A stretch of 64,000 bases of DNA from NCBI RefSeq assembly GCF_964204645.1, contig NC_134030.1:6570278-6634277 (forward strand), written 5' to 3'. Positions 1 through 12,029 of the stretch are shown here, piece by piece. The stretch's first letter is position 1, and each line of letters starts with the position of its first letter. The notes under the pieces were generated by a model that made no database searches, had not been told where the DNA came from, and saw only the letters and a list, made by a program, of their open reading frames with translations. This stretch comes from Tubulanus polymorphus (taxonomy: Eukaryota; Nemertea; Palaeonemertea; Tubulaniformes; Tubulanidae). The position numbers and the translations under genes were made by a program.

Positions 1-962
1 AACGACAGCCGAATCGTTTATTAACACTCTCTCGGCTGTCTGTCCGGTTCTATTTTTTATAACCGGTAAAAAACAAACAACATTTCGTCCACTAATTCCA
101 CAGTTGAAGAATAAATGGTTTAATTATTTTTGAGAAAATTTGACACATTCCTAAATGTTCTTTGACCTCTGATGAATTATATTTTTAACAGGTTTGTCTT
201 GATTTTGATAAATCCGTTGTCGCGACATTTCGATGTTGACCGACACAATTTTAGCAATAATTACTAGGAATTCATCGTTTTGATAATCTGACTGTGACAT
301 CGATTCTAGATCATTCATTTGTCCCTTAAACGTGGACACTAAATATAAATATTTGTAGTTGCAGACATATTAACGATGCTACTCCAACATGTCTTCATTC
401 GTCATTGATTTTATACTGACTGCTGAAGTTAGGTATATGTTTTTAACAAAATAAAACTCGATAATATGATAGTTACTCAAATTTTCAATATGATGTCAAT
501 TCAATAGCTATGTTTGTATATATGACTGATGCTTCTAGTATGAACTGATAATTTGAGGAGAATGATTTTGAGAATACATTCCGTTGCCATCATGTGCCTA
601 CAATTGTGCAGGTAGATTTTGTTACTGATTCTGCTCCAACCCCGGGACAACCCTTGTCACGAGTAGTCCTTATTTCATAGCTATTCGATATTAAACGGTA
701 ATCACATTCAATTCAGTAAAACAGATTTGCAGTGAAATTCAATTTTATGAAAAAAAATATGAAATAGCGTTCATTTATTGGCGCAGTCTTCCTAAACACT
801 CAAAACATGAATTCTTGTCGTAGAAGAAAAGAAAACTACTTTAAACTCACTCATTTCATTTCATTGACATCTGTATAAAGTGAAAACTGTAAATACTAAC
901 TATATTTTGTATAAAATCAGTATTATTTTGTTTATGGTCATGTTTACTGTATATTATAATGA

Positions 963-1004
<42 letters not shown>

Positions 1005-2450
1005 CATTTCTAATAGGATTTATACATAGCATGGTGATTTAGGTATTTTGTATACTCTCAATATTCTCCCTTCAAATGATTTTATACGAAAACATTTTAT
1101 GATACTACGTTATAATGTTGCCATCTTCGACTAACTGTTCCATCCATATAGAGCATGTCTGTGGTGATATACACGAATGATGTCCTGTCATATTTTAGCG
1201 ATCGCTTGACAAATTTTTTTACGCCAATTCCAATACGTGTAGTACATCTTTCCTAAACAGTCCAAGTAGTATATTTTTAGAAAGCAATTTTGCTTATCCC
1301 GGCCAATTGAGGATATTCAAGCACTGTGGTAGTTCTGAATTTGGAAGTTCAAGTTATTGGTATGCTGGTAATTTGTACGATATGATATTTTGGAAACCTC
1401 GACAGCCTGCATCGGGCATTTCAAATTTCTTTTCAACACTGCTTCGAAATGCTGCCCTACTCAAGCTATCATTGGCTCCGCACGCTTGATGACGAAAATA
1501 AGAATATGACAATCAGAATTCTAAATAACCGATGGTTAACATACAACTTAGTATGAAGGGTATATACTTGGTATCGATAGAATACAAGAATGAATCTATG
1601 TAGAATAATAATCTCTGTGAATAATAATCCATCCATCCACACCTCACTTATCTGTCCATGTATTGTATGTCTTTCTGCGTTTACTATAAATTCTATCCGT
1701 ATTTAATACATGTTGATATTCCATTGTTGTATATTTTTACATCCGTTCAGTTCAAATATTCACTAGGATAGGCAAGTACAAGTACAGTTGTTCTACCTCC
1801 TTGAAATATGCGAATTTCTCTAGAAAAATTTATACGTACAAGAACACTCATGTACCATATATAATCTAATTAAGTAGATATTTCCCCAATTTCATTGCTC
1901 TTTTGAAATTGGCGCATCGGTATCAAGTTATGGTTAGAAATCCTGGATATTTTCGATCAGACACAGTTTTAATATTCTTTTAATTGGTGTAGTTACGCTA
2001 GTGTATTTTTGGCACCGCTTCTTTGTGTTTTAGACTGTACTTTCATACTCGCATTATTTATTGTAAAAACTTGTAATGTAGCTTAAATATTGTAAAGAAT
2101 TGTGGAATAAACCATGTTTTAATTATTCATAAGAATTGTATTTTCTCATATCACTTTTGAAGGTTTCACTGTTGTTCAATCATTGGGAGACTTGAAGCTT
2201 CATGGAGGCTGTGGTGCAGTCTGGAGCTAAGACGGAGAGCCGACATGACGCTATATATGATTATGAATATGGCGACTTCTGAGTTGGAACGAAACAACTG
2301 GAGGCCCTTATCGCTTCCGGAAATACATAAACCCCTAGAAGATGGATATATTTGAAATATATTCACAATCCTTCTTGACTAATAGAAATTATATTCATTA
2401 GTTTGTAGCATACAAAGAATAAATCAAGATCACTTTGATAAACTACACAC
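1..2450. other. gene-free stretch; possible 3' UTR end of an upstream gene
   Basis: No exon series can be supported here; open frames are short and lack coding character. Visible items are a 9-bp inverted repeat (4..12 with 32..40), a TTA trinucleotide run near 963..1004, and a plus-strand AATAAA near 2105 in T-rich DNA that looks like the end of a transcript. If real, that transcript enters from left of the window and much of this stretch is its 3' UTR. This is inference only. Confidence 0.3.
963..1004. repeat. (TTA)n trinucleotide microsatellite
   Basis: About fourteen uninterrupted TTA/ATT units, ending in TTATCATT. It is in non-coding DNA. Confidence 0.95.
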
Positions 2451-2459
2451 ACACACACG

Positions 2460-2705
2460 CCACATGGCCTTCGAATAGGTGTAATCTACAAGAAAAGTGG
2501 ACAGGGCATGGTTCGCCGATCTCTGAAAAAAAGTTATGCAAGACCTTTTGAAATGAATGATTTAAGTGGAAAAGAAAATGCGTGTTCAAATTACCTCTCT
2601 GTAAAGGAACGCCTTCAACTTAAATCTCACATAATGTTAAGAATCCAGTTTCCTTTTGCTTTGTGATGATCAAGCAACGTCCCATAGCCAAACATATTTC
2701 TCGTT
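2460..2705 (-). pseudogene. relic of an F5/8C-PAN gene (exon 3 part, intron, exon 4 edge)
   Basis: On the minus strand this stretch aligns by eye with 6440..6840 of the intact paralog. It keeps the start of the PAN exon, the preceding intron and the end of the second F5/8C exon, including the segment corresponding to the LSLCE motif and the GRYLIITK-like region. Similarity stops abruptly near 2705, and the frame is shortened and changed, so it is a broken third copy lying beyond the two intact genes. Confidence 0.6.
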
Positions 2706-3599
2706 ATAATTATTGCTAGTATTTTATGAATCAAATATGGTGGCTAATTCGGGCCATGTAAGAAACATTATTCGTGCAATACGCCATGCAAGAACAAAAT
2801 TATCGCGCGGAACCGAAACTATGTACGTTGAACGAGTTACTTTCGAAACGGAGGCAAAAATTAAGGTTTTGAGCGGCACACAAAACGAAACGCTTTTTCA
2901 CATGGCTTATTGCACGAAATACCATTTTTACTTAGCCCGAATCAGCCATCATAATCTAAGAACAGTGCATTTAATGAAATATGATATAGATTTACATATT
3001 GTTCAGATGTTGGAAAATGAATAAATTCTGACCTGAGACACTGTAGAATAGTGCGAATGCGACATTAGATATTCGACACATCGTGGCAAACATAATCCAT
3101 CCCGTCGACTCGTCAATTCGTATACGTACAACGCGAAGATTCGTATAATTTCGAAATTCGATCAATGAATGAATAAATGTGACGTTTCGTTGGAAACGTA
3201 AGTTAAAGCTTTTACTAAAGAATTTTCCATTTATGTGTCTACGTGATAAAAACAACCGTGTATATGCCGTTATACAATTTACGCCATAAGTATCATTAAA
3301 CAATACAGTTAAATTCCTTCGTAAAGAATCCACTGGGACCAACAGGAAACATGGCGTTATGATAAATTTGCCGTTACAAAGAATGGTAATTTATATTGAA
3401 TTTTAGTTGTTCTCTGAAAAATGTTGGCGTTAAGCGAGCAATGGTATTGATGCATTATAATGGACTTTGACCGTGAAATCATATGTAAAGACTCCTAAAG
3501 ACTTTCATTTTCTTTTATTGACGAAATAGTTAGATATTCCCAAGAATTAATAGTAAATACATAATGAATAATGACAGAAATAATGATCATACAACATAA

Positions 3600-3800
3600 A
3601 GTATAAAACTTCGATGTCTTTACGGCTGACCAATATAGATTCCATTCCCATGCACTGGTTTAACTTTTTTTGTAAAGAAACTGCATAATGATTGATGCTA
3701 GACTTCTAGATCTAGATGAGTTCTACAATTCATGGTACAACGAAATAGGGAAATGATGATAAAATTTCGAGTTTTCGTCACATCACTGTTGACTTTCATA
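3600..3800 (-). pseudogene. degenerate PAN-domain exon downstream of the first lectin-like gene
   Basis: The stretch resembles the true PAN exon at 3830..4059 along nearly its whole length (shared words around AGAAACTGCATAAT, GATGCT, TGATAAAA and the TTTTCGTCACA end) but has lost its reading frame. A shorter relic lies in the equivalent place beside the second gene. Confidence 0.6.
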
Positions 3801-3829
3801 CGCATATCAATACTATGGATTCATCATCT

Positions 3830-4957
3830 TCACGGATAACAAGTATAGTCAATTTGGCTAACAAAGACTCCACTCGTGCTTTGCTTTGGTTCCTCTGATT
3901 TTTGATAGAAACTGCATAATTTTGATGCTCCATTGAATGAAACTGCGGAGCAAGTTCTGAAGTTCATAGTACATTCATTAGCACAGCGGAATAGTGAAGA
4001 AGTGATAAAACTTCGGGTTTTCGCCACACCACCACTGACTTTCTGCGAGTAGGTGTAACCTATGTGAAAATACGGTAAACCTTATACCTCAGTTTTAGGC
4101 AAATATTTTCTGATTTCGATACTTGTATGCTTCTGCTGTGGGATCGTCCAATCTCAGAGAGAAGCCGGGTATAGGGTGCGAACGGAAGGTGAACTCTGCG
4201 ATCGACTAACGATAGTTTAACAGGAGCATACAACGTACGTAATTTTACCTCTCTGAAAATGCAAAGCGACCTCAACTTTGACCTCACATAATGATAAATG
4301 TCCTGTTGATTTTGGCTTCGTGATGATCAAGTAACGTCCCGTGGCATAGGAACAAACAAACCTCTTCGTTTGACCATTTCGAAAAGGATTTGGTTCGTAG
4401 TAGCAAAGGTCTCCACGTGGTACTGGTGGTGCCGAATGATTCGATAGTATGATACTAAATTTCTTCAATCGGTAACCTGTAATCAATTCAAATGCCTAAC
4501 TATCGAAACTCCCGGTTTTGGACAAAACATAACTAACATAACTTTTTCTTTGAAATATATCTTACCGCAACAATCGAGCCTGCTGCTTATGGACACAGAT
4601 TTGATCGTGCGAGCAATTCCTAGATCTATCTGCCACCAGGGATCCGTTTCGGGTGTGACACATGCGCATGTTCTTGGATTTTTATCAAATGCCAATTCAG
4701 CTGCTCCTAAATAGCGAGTAGGTCCATATCGTTTACTGAGTGATGCTGATTTACCAATCAAATCGATGAAATAGCGTTCACATTCGATGACTATATTGAT
4801 AAGATATGAGCAGTACATAGATATGTAATCTTATGTATAAACAACATGATATTATCATTTTCACTTAAAATAATGATTATTGTTTCGTTATGATAATTGA
4901 TTTCTAACCTGGTAAAATGGAGACAAGACAAAACACGACACCGACTATCCGAGACAT
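3830..4957 (-). CDS. secreted F5/8 type C (fucolectin-like) + PAN/Apple protein, copy A
   Basis: Four exons on the minus strand: 4957..4909, 4790..4566, 4476..4249, 4059..3830. All introns are phase 1 and the frame closes at 243 aa. The start is the ATG of MSRIVGVVFCLVSILPG, a signal peptide. Exons 2 and 3 form one F5/8 type C/fucolectin domain (about residues 17-167), with DPWWQIDLG, a Cys-Cys pair at the exon end, YLIITKP and LSLCEVKVE. Exon 4 is a PAN/Apple-like module (about 168-243) with paired cysteines, ending CYP-stop. Members of these families bind glycans or proteins outside the cell; a role as a humoral or mucosal lectin is inference. Copy B lies 2.5 kb upstream on the same strand, so this is a tandem duplicate. 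Confidence 0.85.
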
Positions 4958-6164
4958 TACTCCACACGTAATATGAAGCGACTAGATACCATTATGAAGA
5001 AACAAACAAACGGTTTTGTTTCCGTTTCATTTCATTCAAAATATTTTGACAGTTAAACGATATCGAATTGTGCTAGATATTTCAACACGCAGGATGCAAC
5101 CGTTTTGAAAGCAACCTGTTATGAGGAGGGCAACCCTTGTAGATACTTTACATACTCAGACGTGCAGGAGATTAAAACCAATCATATGTAAATTTGAAAG
5201 ATTGAAAAAGAAATTGAAATGTGCTCTCACTAGGGACCACCGTCAGATGTGAGGAAATACGCAGCTAAACTAGAACTAGAACTAGAACTCAAATAACAAC
5301 GAAATCTTAGAATTAACTACTGCTGTTCCAGTGGAACACGCGGAAAGTTCTGTCCTTCTGATCACCAAACAACAATGTCTCTTTATCGTTGAACGAATCG
5401 CGAATCGCGAATCACGAATCATAGCCGCAGAGTCATCTTTCAGCTTATCATAATGACGAGACATTAAAATCCGATCAACATTTAACTACTGTGATATAAG
5501 ACTGGAAAAATCTATTTGGAACACTAATGTACAAAACGAGTATTACAATTGATGAAAACCTGGTGTCGCAGTTATTACGCATCTCAACAATCCATGTACT
5601 CAAAGAAATTAATCCGTTTCAAATCCTTGATAGATTAGACAATCAATTATAACAGTGATATAACAATCGCATGATATTCCTCTATTAGGAAAATCGAAGA
5701 AAAACCGGGAGAGCCGTGTGGCGACCCCTGGTGCTGATTCAAGATCCAGAACTCTCTCGCACTCCGCTCATCTACAGGATGTCACATACCTAACATTCAT
5801 GGAAATCCAAGTAGCACTCATAAAGAGGGTAAAATGTAGTCCCGATACAGTCAATGATAAGCACGTGTAAATAATACAGCTATAACGTAAATTTTGTAAT
5901 TGCGTCACAAAAGTAACTATTGGTTGAATCTGGTTACGTTAGATTATATAATTCATAAATGAAGTGTATAAGTTTGCAATATAGTGCTTTATCTAAAAAG
6001 GATAATCATCTTGTTCTGCAAAGCAGCATTGATTACAATTATCAAATTAAAAAAATTCGACAGTAACACACAAAAAGAGAACGGAAAATTCCCACCCCTA
6101 GACTATATGAGCAAGATACAACCCCTAAAATACAGCCTAAATACGGCAGCAAAGAACGGTTAGT

Positions 6165-6225
6165 TATATTCATTAGCTCAACAAAATTGTGTAGGAGTGA
6201 TAAAACATCGAGTATGATACCATGG
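6165..6225 (-). pseudogene. short PAN-exon relic beside copy B
   Basis: About 60 bp match the first part of the PAN exon (words around TTCATTAGC, GTGATAAAAC and TCGAGT, compare 3955..4015). It lies just past the stop of copy B, in the same relative place as the longer relic beside copy A. Confidence 0.45.
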
Positions 6226-6236
6226 ATACTTCATTT

Positions 6237-7513
6237 TCACGGATAACCAATATAGTCAATTTGCCTGACAAAGACTCCGTTCATATTCGGATTTGGTTTC
6301 TTTGATTTTTCAAAGAAACCGCATAATTTTGATGCTTGATTGAATGAAACCGCGTGACAAGTTCTGTAGTCTCTGCTGCATGCATCTGTGCAGTGAAATA
6401 GTGAAGGACTGATAAAACTTTGAGTTTTCGCCACACCACTGCTGACTTTCTTCGAATAGGTATAATCTACAAGACGAGAAGACAGAATATGGTTCGCTAT
6501 CTCCGGAAAATTATGGACACTTTAAAGACCTTTTAACATGAATAATATTTGGTAGAAGAAATAATTTTGTGAATGAACATGTAATCAAGATGATGCGTTG
6601 ATTGTAAATCAGCCGTCGCGAGGAGAAATTTGGACGAAAAGACTATCCATTTTTGAGTCTCAACATGATTTCCAAGTTGTGAATATTCGAAAAGCTTTGA
6701 ATCTTTTTTACGCATGTGTTCTAATTACCTCTGATCTGTAAAGGTGCACTTTCAACTTTGATCTCACATAATGATAAATCCGAAGTTTCTTTTGGCTTCG
6801 TGATGATCAAGTAACGTCCCATAGCCAAAGAACAATCCAATTTCCTAGTTTCGGCATTTTTAAATGGATTTGTTTCGTAATAGCAAAGGTCTCCGTTTGG
6901 AATTGGTGGCGCTGGATAGTCCGTCAGAATTACACTTAATTCCCTCAATCGGTCTCCTGTAAGTAGTTAAAATTTCAAATATAGGCTACGTAGTATATGT
7001 AGCGATATTAAAAAAGCGATTAATCTTTGGATGGAATAAGACAATCTAAAATATTTCTTACCACAACAATCGAACCTGCTCGTTATGGACACTGATGCAA
7101 CCCTATATGCAATTCCTAAATCTATCTGCCACCAGGGATCCGTAGTGCTAGAGGAGTAGGCGCATGTTCTTGGATTGTTATCAAATGCCCATTCGGCTTC
7201 CCCCAGAAAGTCATTGATTTTTCGCATTTTGCTGAGTGATGACGATTTACCAATCAAATCGATGTATTGAACGCATTCAATGACTGTATTGGTCAAGGAC
7301 GAATAAAATATCAAAAACATATTTTCCGTTAAAATTACCGATGATATTTCATGAATTATATTTGGTTGATATATTATCATCTTATTCGCAAATAACTAAA
7401 CGTGGTATTTTCATTTTCACTTGAAATAGATTAATTTTTTCCAATGTTAAAATTAATTTCTAACCTGTTAAAATGTAGACATAACAAATCACAGCACCGA
7501 CTATCCGAGACAT
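6237..7513 (-). CDS. secreted F5/8 type C (fucolectin-like) + PAN/Apple protein, copy B
   Basis: Four exons: 7513..7465, 7283..7062, 6956..6729, 6466..6237. Introns are again all phase 1 and the frame closes at 242 aa. The signal peptide starts MSRIVGAVICYVYILTG. The F5/8C domain (about 17-166) has YIDLIGKSSSLSK, DPWWQIDLGIA, GRYLIITKPKE and LSLCEIKVE. The PAN/Apple module (about 167-242) ends in IDYIGYP. Exon sizes match copy A except that exon 2 is 3 nt shorter. Protein similarity is high in the hydrophobic core and lower at surface positions such as the loop before the DPWW motif, as expected of duplicates diverging in ligand preference. That last point is inference. Confidence 0.85.
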
Positions 7514-9130
7514 TGTTCGGCAATATGAAGCCGATTGCGCTAGATATTTCGACACGCCAGGATGCATTTTGAAAGCAGCCCGTTTTGAACAACTCTTGCG
7601 AATACTTTACAATTACGTATATACGTAGGCAATAGCAGTCGTCTTTCAAGAGTGCTTGAATAAAAAACATTTAACGTGTGTATCCTTACTCGCACTCTCG
7701 AATTCAACCGGATGAGACACACAATTCAAACCTTTCGAGCAAATCTATCATTGAAGTAGCAGAGTATAGTCACACTCTGACGTGGAGAATAGATAGATAA
7801 TAAGATAAAAACCCCAAAATGTACAAATTAAAAGAATTTTAAAATCGAGAATCTATTTAGTCAAAAACACGTGAAAATGATTTGTTTTTCCACGTATATG
7901 AAAACAAAATTAGTAAGACTTTGGAAAAAACAATCATTCTAAACCACACAGTTGGGTCTGCTTGAATTGCTCGTTACTCGGATATTAGCATCAATTTCAG
8001 TTTTTCTCCGTATCATTCCCTTCTTTACTTGCTAACCGCTAATCTGTTCGGCCCTGTGTATTTACCCCTCGTTTAAAGGTTATTCCCTCACACCTGACGT
8101 TGATCTCTAATGAGACTTCGAAACGTCGTGTCTTATGATTTTAGATTTGATAAATAAAATTCGTTTTTATTCTGTTAAATTCTTTTCGAACGCGCTCTCT
8201 GACTAATTAGGCACGGGCCAAATCGTCTCCGTGTGATCGCGGCTATTGAATCCTTGCTTGCCAGGGTTTGATTGCCCCCGCCGAAGCTTACACCAATGCC
8301 TGATTTAAGTTCCTAGTGACCAATAAGTGCCAAACAGGTCATAAACAGGAGCTTCCATTGTTCGAACCCATTTCATTGGTCCAGGTAATTGTTATAGATT
8401 TAGTGACGACATCATATGTAAACCCTTGAAAATATTGGCAATACCGCTCTGAGATTACCAGTGATGCGGACGCAATGGATGAGTCAGGCAACCTCTGCTG
8501 AAACAGTGACGCCACGAAAAACACCAGAGAAATACTATAAAGGACATATTCAACATATCAAGAACTAATTTTTATTATAAGCACCGAGTACTAACAAATA
8601 TAGGTGTATTCCATAAAAAAGCATCTGTTTTCATATGTACATGCATCATAATGTTAAAAATTCATAGCGTAGAAATGTCATGTGCTTCGAAACAGGCGGC
8701 CCAACTTCACCGCATGGCATTTTACATTCAGTATCATCTTATCTAACATCTCTACACTCACCCCTCAAACTAAAACATCATTTCAAAACCATTCACTTCA
8801 AATAAAACAGATTGAAACAAGTGTTATTTACAATATGGAAATCTCTGTTGTTTCGACAAGTCGTGAGCGTCCAAGAAAAGATATAGACGAAAAAAACAAT
8901 ATTCGTTGATAAGATACATCCAGATATATATACATTGTATCATATTTCATGAAGATCACGAAGAGGCACGAAGACCCGCATGCGTGGGACATCTTTCCTT
9001 ATTAATATGTATGAATCGCATGCAAATATTTTTGGAATGGTGAAAAGTTTCTCGAATAGTGAAAAAAGGTTTAAATTTCATCTAAGCAGATGAAACCGGA
9101 CAGATTATCACAGGGTCAACAAGCTGAAAC
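7514..9130. other. intergenic stretch with dispersed repeat fragments
   Basis: No gene is supported. A segment at about 8195..8245 matches, in inverted orientation and with an internal deletion, a repeat at 12278..12358 (shared word AGCCGCGATCACAC). Positions 8251..8276 are identical over 26 bp to one end of a foldback element at 48305..48330. The minus-strand frame at 8339..8524 has no recognisable domain. Confidence 0.4.
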
Positions 9131-9135
9131 CCGAA

Positions 9136-9141
9136 TTTATT
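9136..9141 (-). terminator. poly(A) signal of the disordered-protein gene
   Basis: AATAAA on the minus strand, about 100 nt beyond the stop codon at 9238, the usual spacing for a short 3' UTR. Confidence 0.5.
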
Positions 9142-9237
9142 TTGACCAACATCATCGTTGTTATTTGAAACATATATCAATATCACATGAAAAGTTATAT
9201 CGAATAGATTCGTTGTTTTTAACGGATAGGGTGTATT

Positions 9238-11010
9238 CTATAGGATCAGTGTGATCGGTGTCTCGGTTGTCGCCCCTGACGACATATCACGCATATGCAT
9301 CTGTGAGTGGATATCTTCGTGTCGGCGATGGGTCGACCTGTAGTTGAACGGAGGATGCCCGCCGCCAGGAATCCCGACGTGCGGTATTTCAGACCTGTAC
9401 TGGTTATAACCGGGGTGAAACATATCTCCACCAGTCGCCCACGGGTTGAAATTAACGTGTCTGAATTCGTGGTCGGCCGGTTTCGTCGTGCGAGAGTCCC
9501 ACGTATCACCGTGTACGTTACTGGTTAAAAGATCACTATCCACGGAGCTCAGTGTGCTGATGGACGGCCTTCGTTGACTTTTGAATTTGGATGCGTTTGT
9601 CATTTCTTTCATGAGATTGGGTACAAATTTGGCTTGGGTGTTCGGATTTGGCATTGATATTTCTGGTTTGGGTTCGTTGCGGTGGACAATGCCCGGTTTC
9701 TGAGATGTGGTAGGTGGTGGGTTTCGGGGTTTAGTAGCTGGAGGGTTATGGATGATGGGCTGTTTTCTCGGTTTTGGTTTTGGAGGTGGTGCTGACTGAG
9801 GTTTAGATTCGTTTGTACTCATTAATCGTTCTAACGTAGTGTTAAAACTTGTGTCAAATCTGGGTATTCTTCTGGATTGTTTCCCACCGTTAGTCCCTCC
9901 TAGTCCTGATGGATTGACAGGCTCCGCAAAGTGTTGAGCCCCCATCGGAAACTGACCGGCCGCTGCGGCAGCTGCTGCGGCATACTGCGGAGCAAACCGA
10001 GATGGACCAGGCATCGCATACGGTCCAGCGGGCATATATCCCCCAAACGGTGACTGCATAAATCCAGCCATAGGAGCGAATTGTGCATTGAGCGGTGGTC
10101 GGCGTATCGACTCGTCGTAATCCTGATGTCGGGTAAACCCGGGCAATTCCGGTGAATCCCGATTAATCTCTTCAATGTCATCTTCCCCGTCTGCGTCATC
10201 TTCGGTATCGGGGTTATAGGCGGCGTTATAGGAAATACCCCGAGTTCTGGCGTTCCATTCAGCCACGTGTTCGTGTAGCATTGCTTCGTTGAACATTTTC
10301 TTATATTCGGTGTAGTTAGCGTACCCAGGTGGTACCGGGCCAGGAACCATGCCCGGGTACCAGCTCATCATCTGACTCATCATTGCCGGATTCAACCGTT
10401 GCCCGAACATATTGAACGGATCGGTCGGGGTAAAGAATCTATAATCGATATTCGGAAAAGGCATGAAATTTCTGAAATCTCGAGGATCCATTACGACCCC
10501 TTGGTTGTGAGTGTTGCCTTCATCCAGTTCGCGCTCGATTGCATCGTAATCCGTGTCCAACAGATTCCCGTATTCGTCGTGGGCGTGTGAATCCTGCGAA
10601 TCTTGAGAATCCTGCTGATTCAACTGTCCCCCTTCACCGAGGAACCAATTCCCGTTACCCTGTTCTGACGGGTATAGAGTCTGATCGCGACGGGTCAAGT
10701 GGTGATCCAGCACCTCTGACGCTAACTGTTGTTGCCTCTCTTTCGCCGCCTGTTTTCTCACCGAATCCGATTTCACGATCGGTTTCTTGCCCTTTTTATT
10801 CTTGTCTTTCTTGTCCGATTGTCGTTTTCTGTCCGATTTGCGGATGTGGGTGTTTCGTTGTAACGTCGTGCCTTCGTATGGCTTAAAAGTGCTCATATCG
10901 GGTCGTCCTGTACAGCAGGGTAGGGTACACTGATGTCCAGCGGGATCGTGGGCAAAAACGCTTCCATCGTCACCGTAATACACGTCATGGCCGCCACCGT
11001 GCTTCCCTCT
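9238..11010 (-). CDS. terminal exon of an unrecognised low-complexity, probably disordered protein
   Basis: Minus-strand frame of 591 codons from a good acceptor (TTTTCAG at the 11011 side) to a TAG. I do not recognise the family. In order it shows a short Gly/Asp/His segment and a CTLPCCTG cysteine motif (about residues 1-35), a Lys/Arg-rich stretch (about 50-75), Gln/Asp/Ser repeats, an acidic patch, Met/Pro/Gly/Tyr-rich sequence with an eight-alanine run (about 330-370), a Pro/Lys region with PPPKPKPRKQP, and a His/Arg-rich C-terminus ending PITLIL. The frame also runs open upstream to an ATG at 11088, giving 616 aa unspliced. Alternatively a small exon at 11406..11389 (MPVLNQ, donor GTAATG) joins in phase. 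The long composition-biased frame and clean acceptor argue it is real. Function and true start are unknown. Confidence 0.7.
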   Translation of the reverse strand, partial: RGKHGGGHDVYYGDDGSVFAHDPAGHQCTLPCCTGRPDMSTFKPYEGTTLQRNTHIRKSDRKRQSDKKDKNKKGKKPIVKSDSVRKQAAKERQQQLASEVLDHHLTRRDQTLYPSEQGNGNWFLGEGGQLNQQDSQDSQDSHAHDEYGNLLDTDYDAIERELDEGNTHNQGVVMDPRDFRNFMPFPNIDYRFFTPTDPFNMFGQRLNPAMMSQMMSWYPGMVPGPVPPGYANYTEYKKMFNEAMLHEHVAEWNARTRGISYNAAYNPDTEDDADGEDDIEEINRDSPELPGFTRHQDYDESIRRPPLNAQFAPMAGFMQSPFGGYMPAGPYAMPGPSRFAPQYAAAAAAAAGQFPMGAQHFAEPVNPSGLGGTNGGKQSRRIPRFDTSFNTTLERLMSTNESKPQSAPPPKPKPRKQPIIHNPPATKPRNPPPTTSQKPGIVHRNEPKPEISMPNPNTQAKFVPNLMKEMTNASKFKSQRRPSISTLSSVDSDLLTSNVHGDTWDSRTTKPADHEFRHVNFNPWATGGDMFHPGYNQYRSEIPHVGIPGGGHPPFNYRSTHRRHEDIHSQMHMRDMSSGATTETPITLIL

Positions 11011-11388
11011 CTGAAAATCAAAATATAAATCTATGAATTCTATGCACACTTGAAATATGATACAGTGAACCTCGCCGAACTGAGACATGACAACAACGAA
11101 ATCATTTTCTGATTTTCCTTAACGTATTTTTCAATAGGATTTACGCTTCACTTGGACCAATTGTGTCGGTCCCAGTTTGTCCGAGCTAGGCGAGGTATAC
11201 TGTATTTCTTTATCTTCAAAGCGCCTCGGATGAATATTATCTTTTCACTTGCTGCGTAATTCGGATCAATCGTTTTTAGCAATTGGATTTCGAAAATTAG
11301 TTTCTTTTCTCTACTAGGAAGAGTATATATTTCGAGTAATATTAGTTTTATGTCATTAAAAGATGTCTAGAAATACAAAATTCATTAC

Positions 11389-11406
11389 CTGGTTGAGAAC
11401 AGGCAT
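11389..11406 (-). CDS. candidate first coding exon of the disordered-protein gene
   Basis: ATG followed by five codons and a GTAATG donor, in phase 0 with the 11010 acceptor, giving MPVLNQ-RGKHGGG. The frame is open further upstream. This is a possible start, not a demonstrated one. Confidence 0.3.
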
Positions 11407-11454
11407 ATTATCACAAATAGAACATCGAACGAAGAAGAACAAAAAGAACTTCTG

Positions 11455-11590
11455 TCCTAGCCCTAGCCGGGATTCGAACAGGGTCGACCGTACCGGTTCG
11501 ATTCGCGGCAGACTCAATGTCATGTTAGAGTCCCTACTAGCGACGACGCGATCACTTACACTTGGTTCGAATCCCGTCAGATATTTGTGG
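11455..11590. repeat. tRNA-derived SINE-like fragment with two B-box-like motifs
   Basis: GGTTCGAATCCCG-type motifs occur on the plus strand near 11563 and in inverted orientation near 11468. These resemble pol III B boxes and tRNA T-arms. No complete cloverleaf can be drawn, so this is called a repeat and not a tRNA gene. Confidence 0.4.
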
Positions 11591-12029
11591 AAACGAACAA
11601 CAGCAGTCTGAGCACATCACAGTAACACTGAGCCACATATAGAAGCAACATTTAATTAAAAAACATCGAAAGACTAATCAAGAAAAATCAACACGAAACA
11701 ATAATAATTCTTAAACAATGTTCATTTCTTTTATTATTATTACAAACCAAAATGAACTGTTTATAAAAATACAAGTCGAACAAACATCATACACAGTCTT
11801 TATACAAACGAGTTGTTGCACAATAAAACAAACAATATACATTTCAAATATATATCTTTATATACATATATATAAATTATATCATATTCCACATTTTACA
11901 CATAAACACGTACTGATATTAGACATCATAAATAACTACCTTATTAGTTACGTCCTGGATGGAAATTCTGATGATCATTTACAAAAAAACTCCAGCATTT
12001 TACAGGAAGGATGATAGGGAGACAAGATA

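Noticed and set aside
963-1004. CRISPR-like periodicity
   Set aside because: It is a simple trinucleotide microsatellite with no spacers, in a eukaryotic genome.
1307-1489. 60-codon plus-strand frame
   Set aside because: No domain, no start context, and its surroundings look non-coding.
10539-10886. Plus-strand 115-codon frame
   Set aside because: It is an antisense shadow of the disordered-protein exon, caused by biased codon use.
11455-11590. Possible tRNA gene
   Set aside because: T-arm-like words are present on both strands, but no acceptor stem, D-arm and anticodon arm can be assembled in either orientation.
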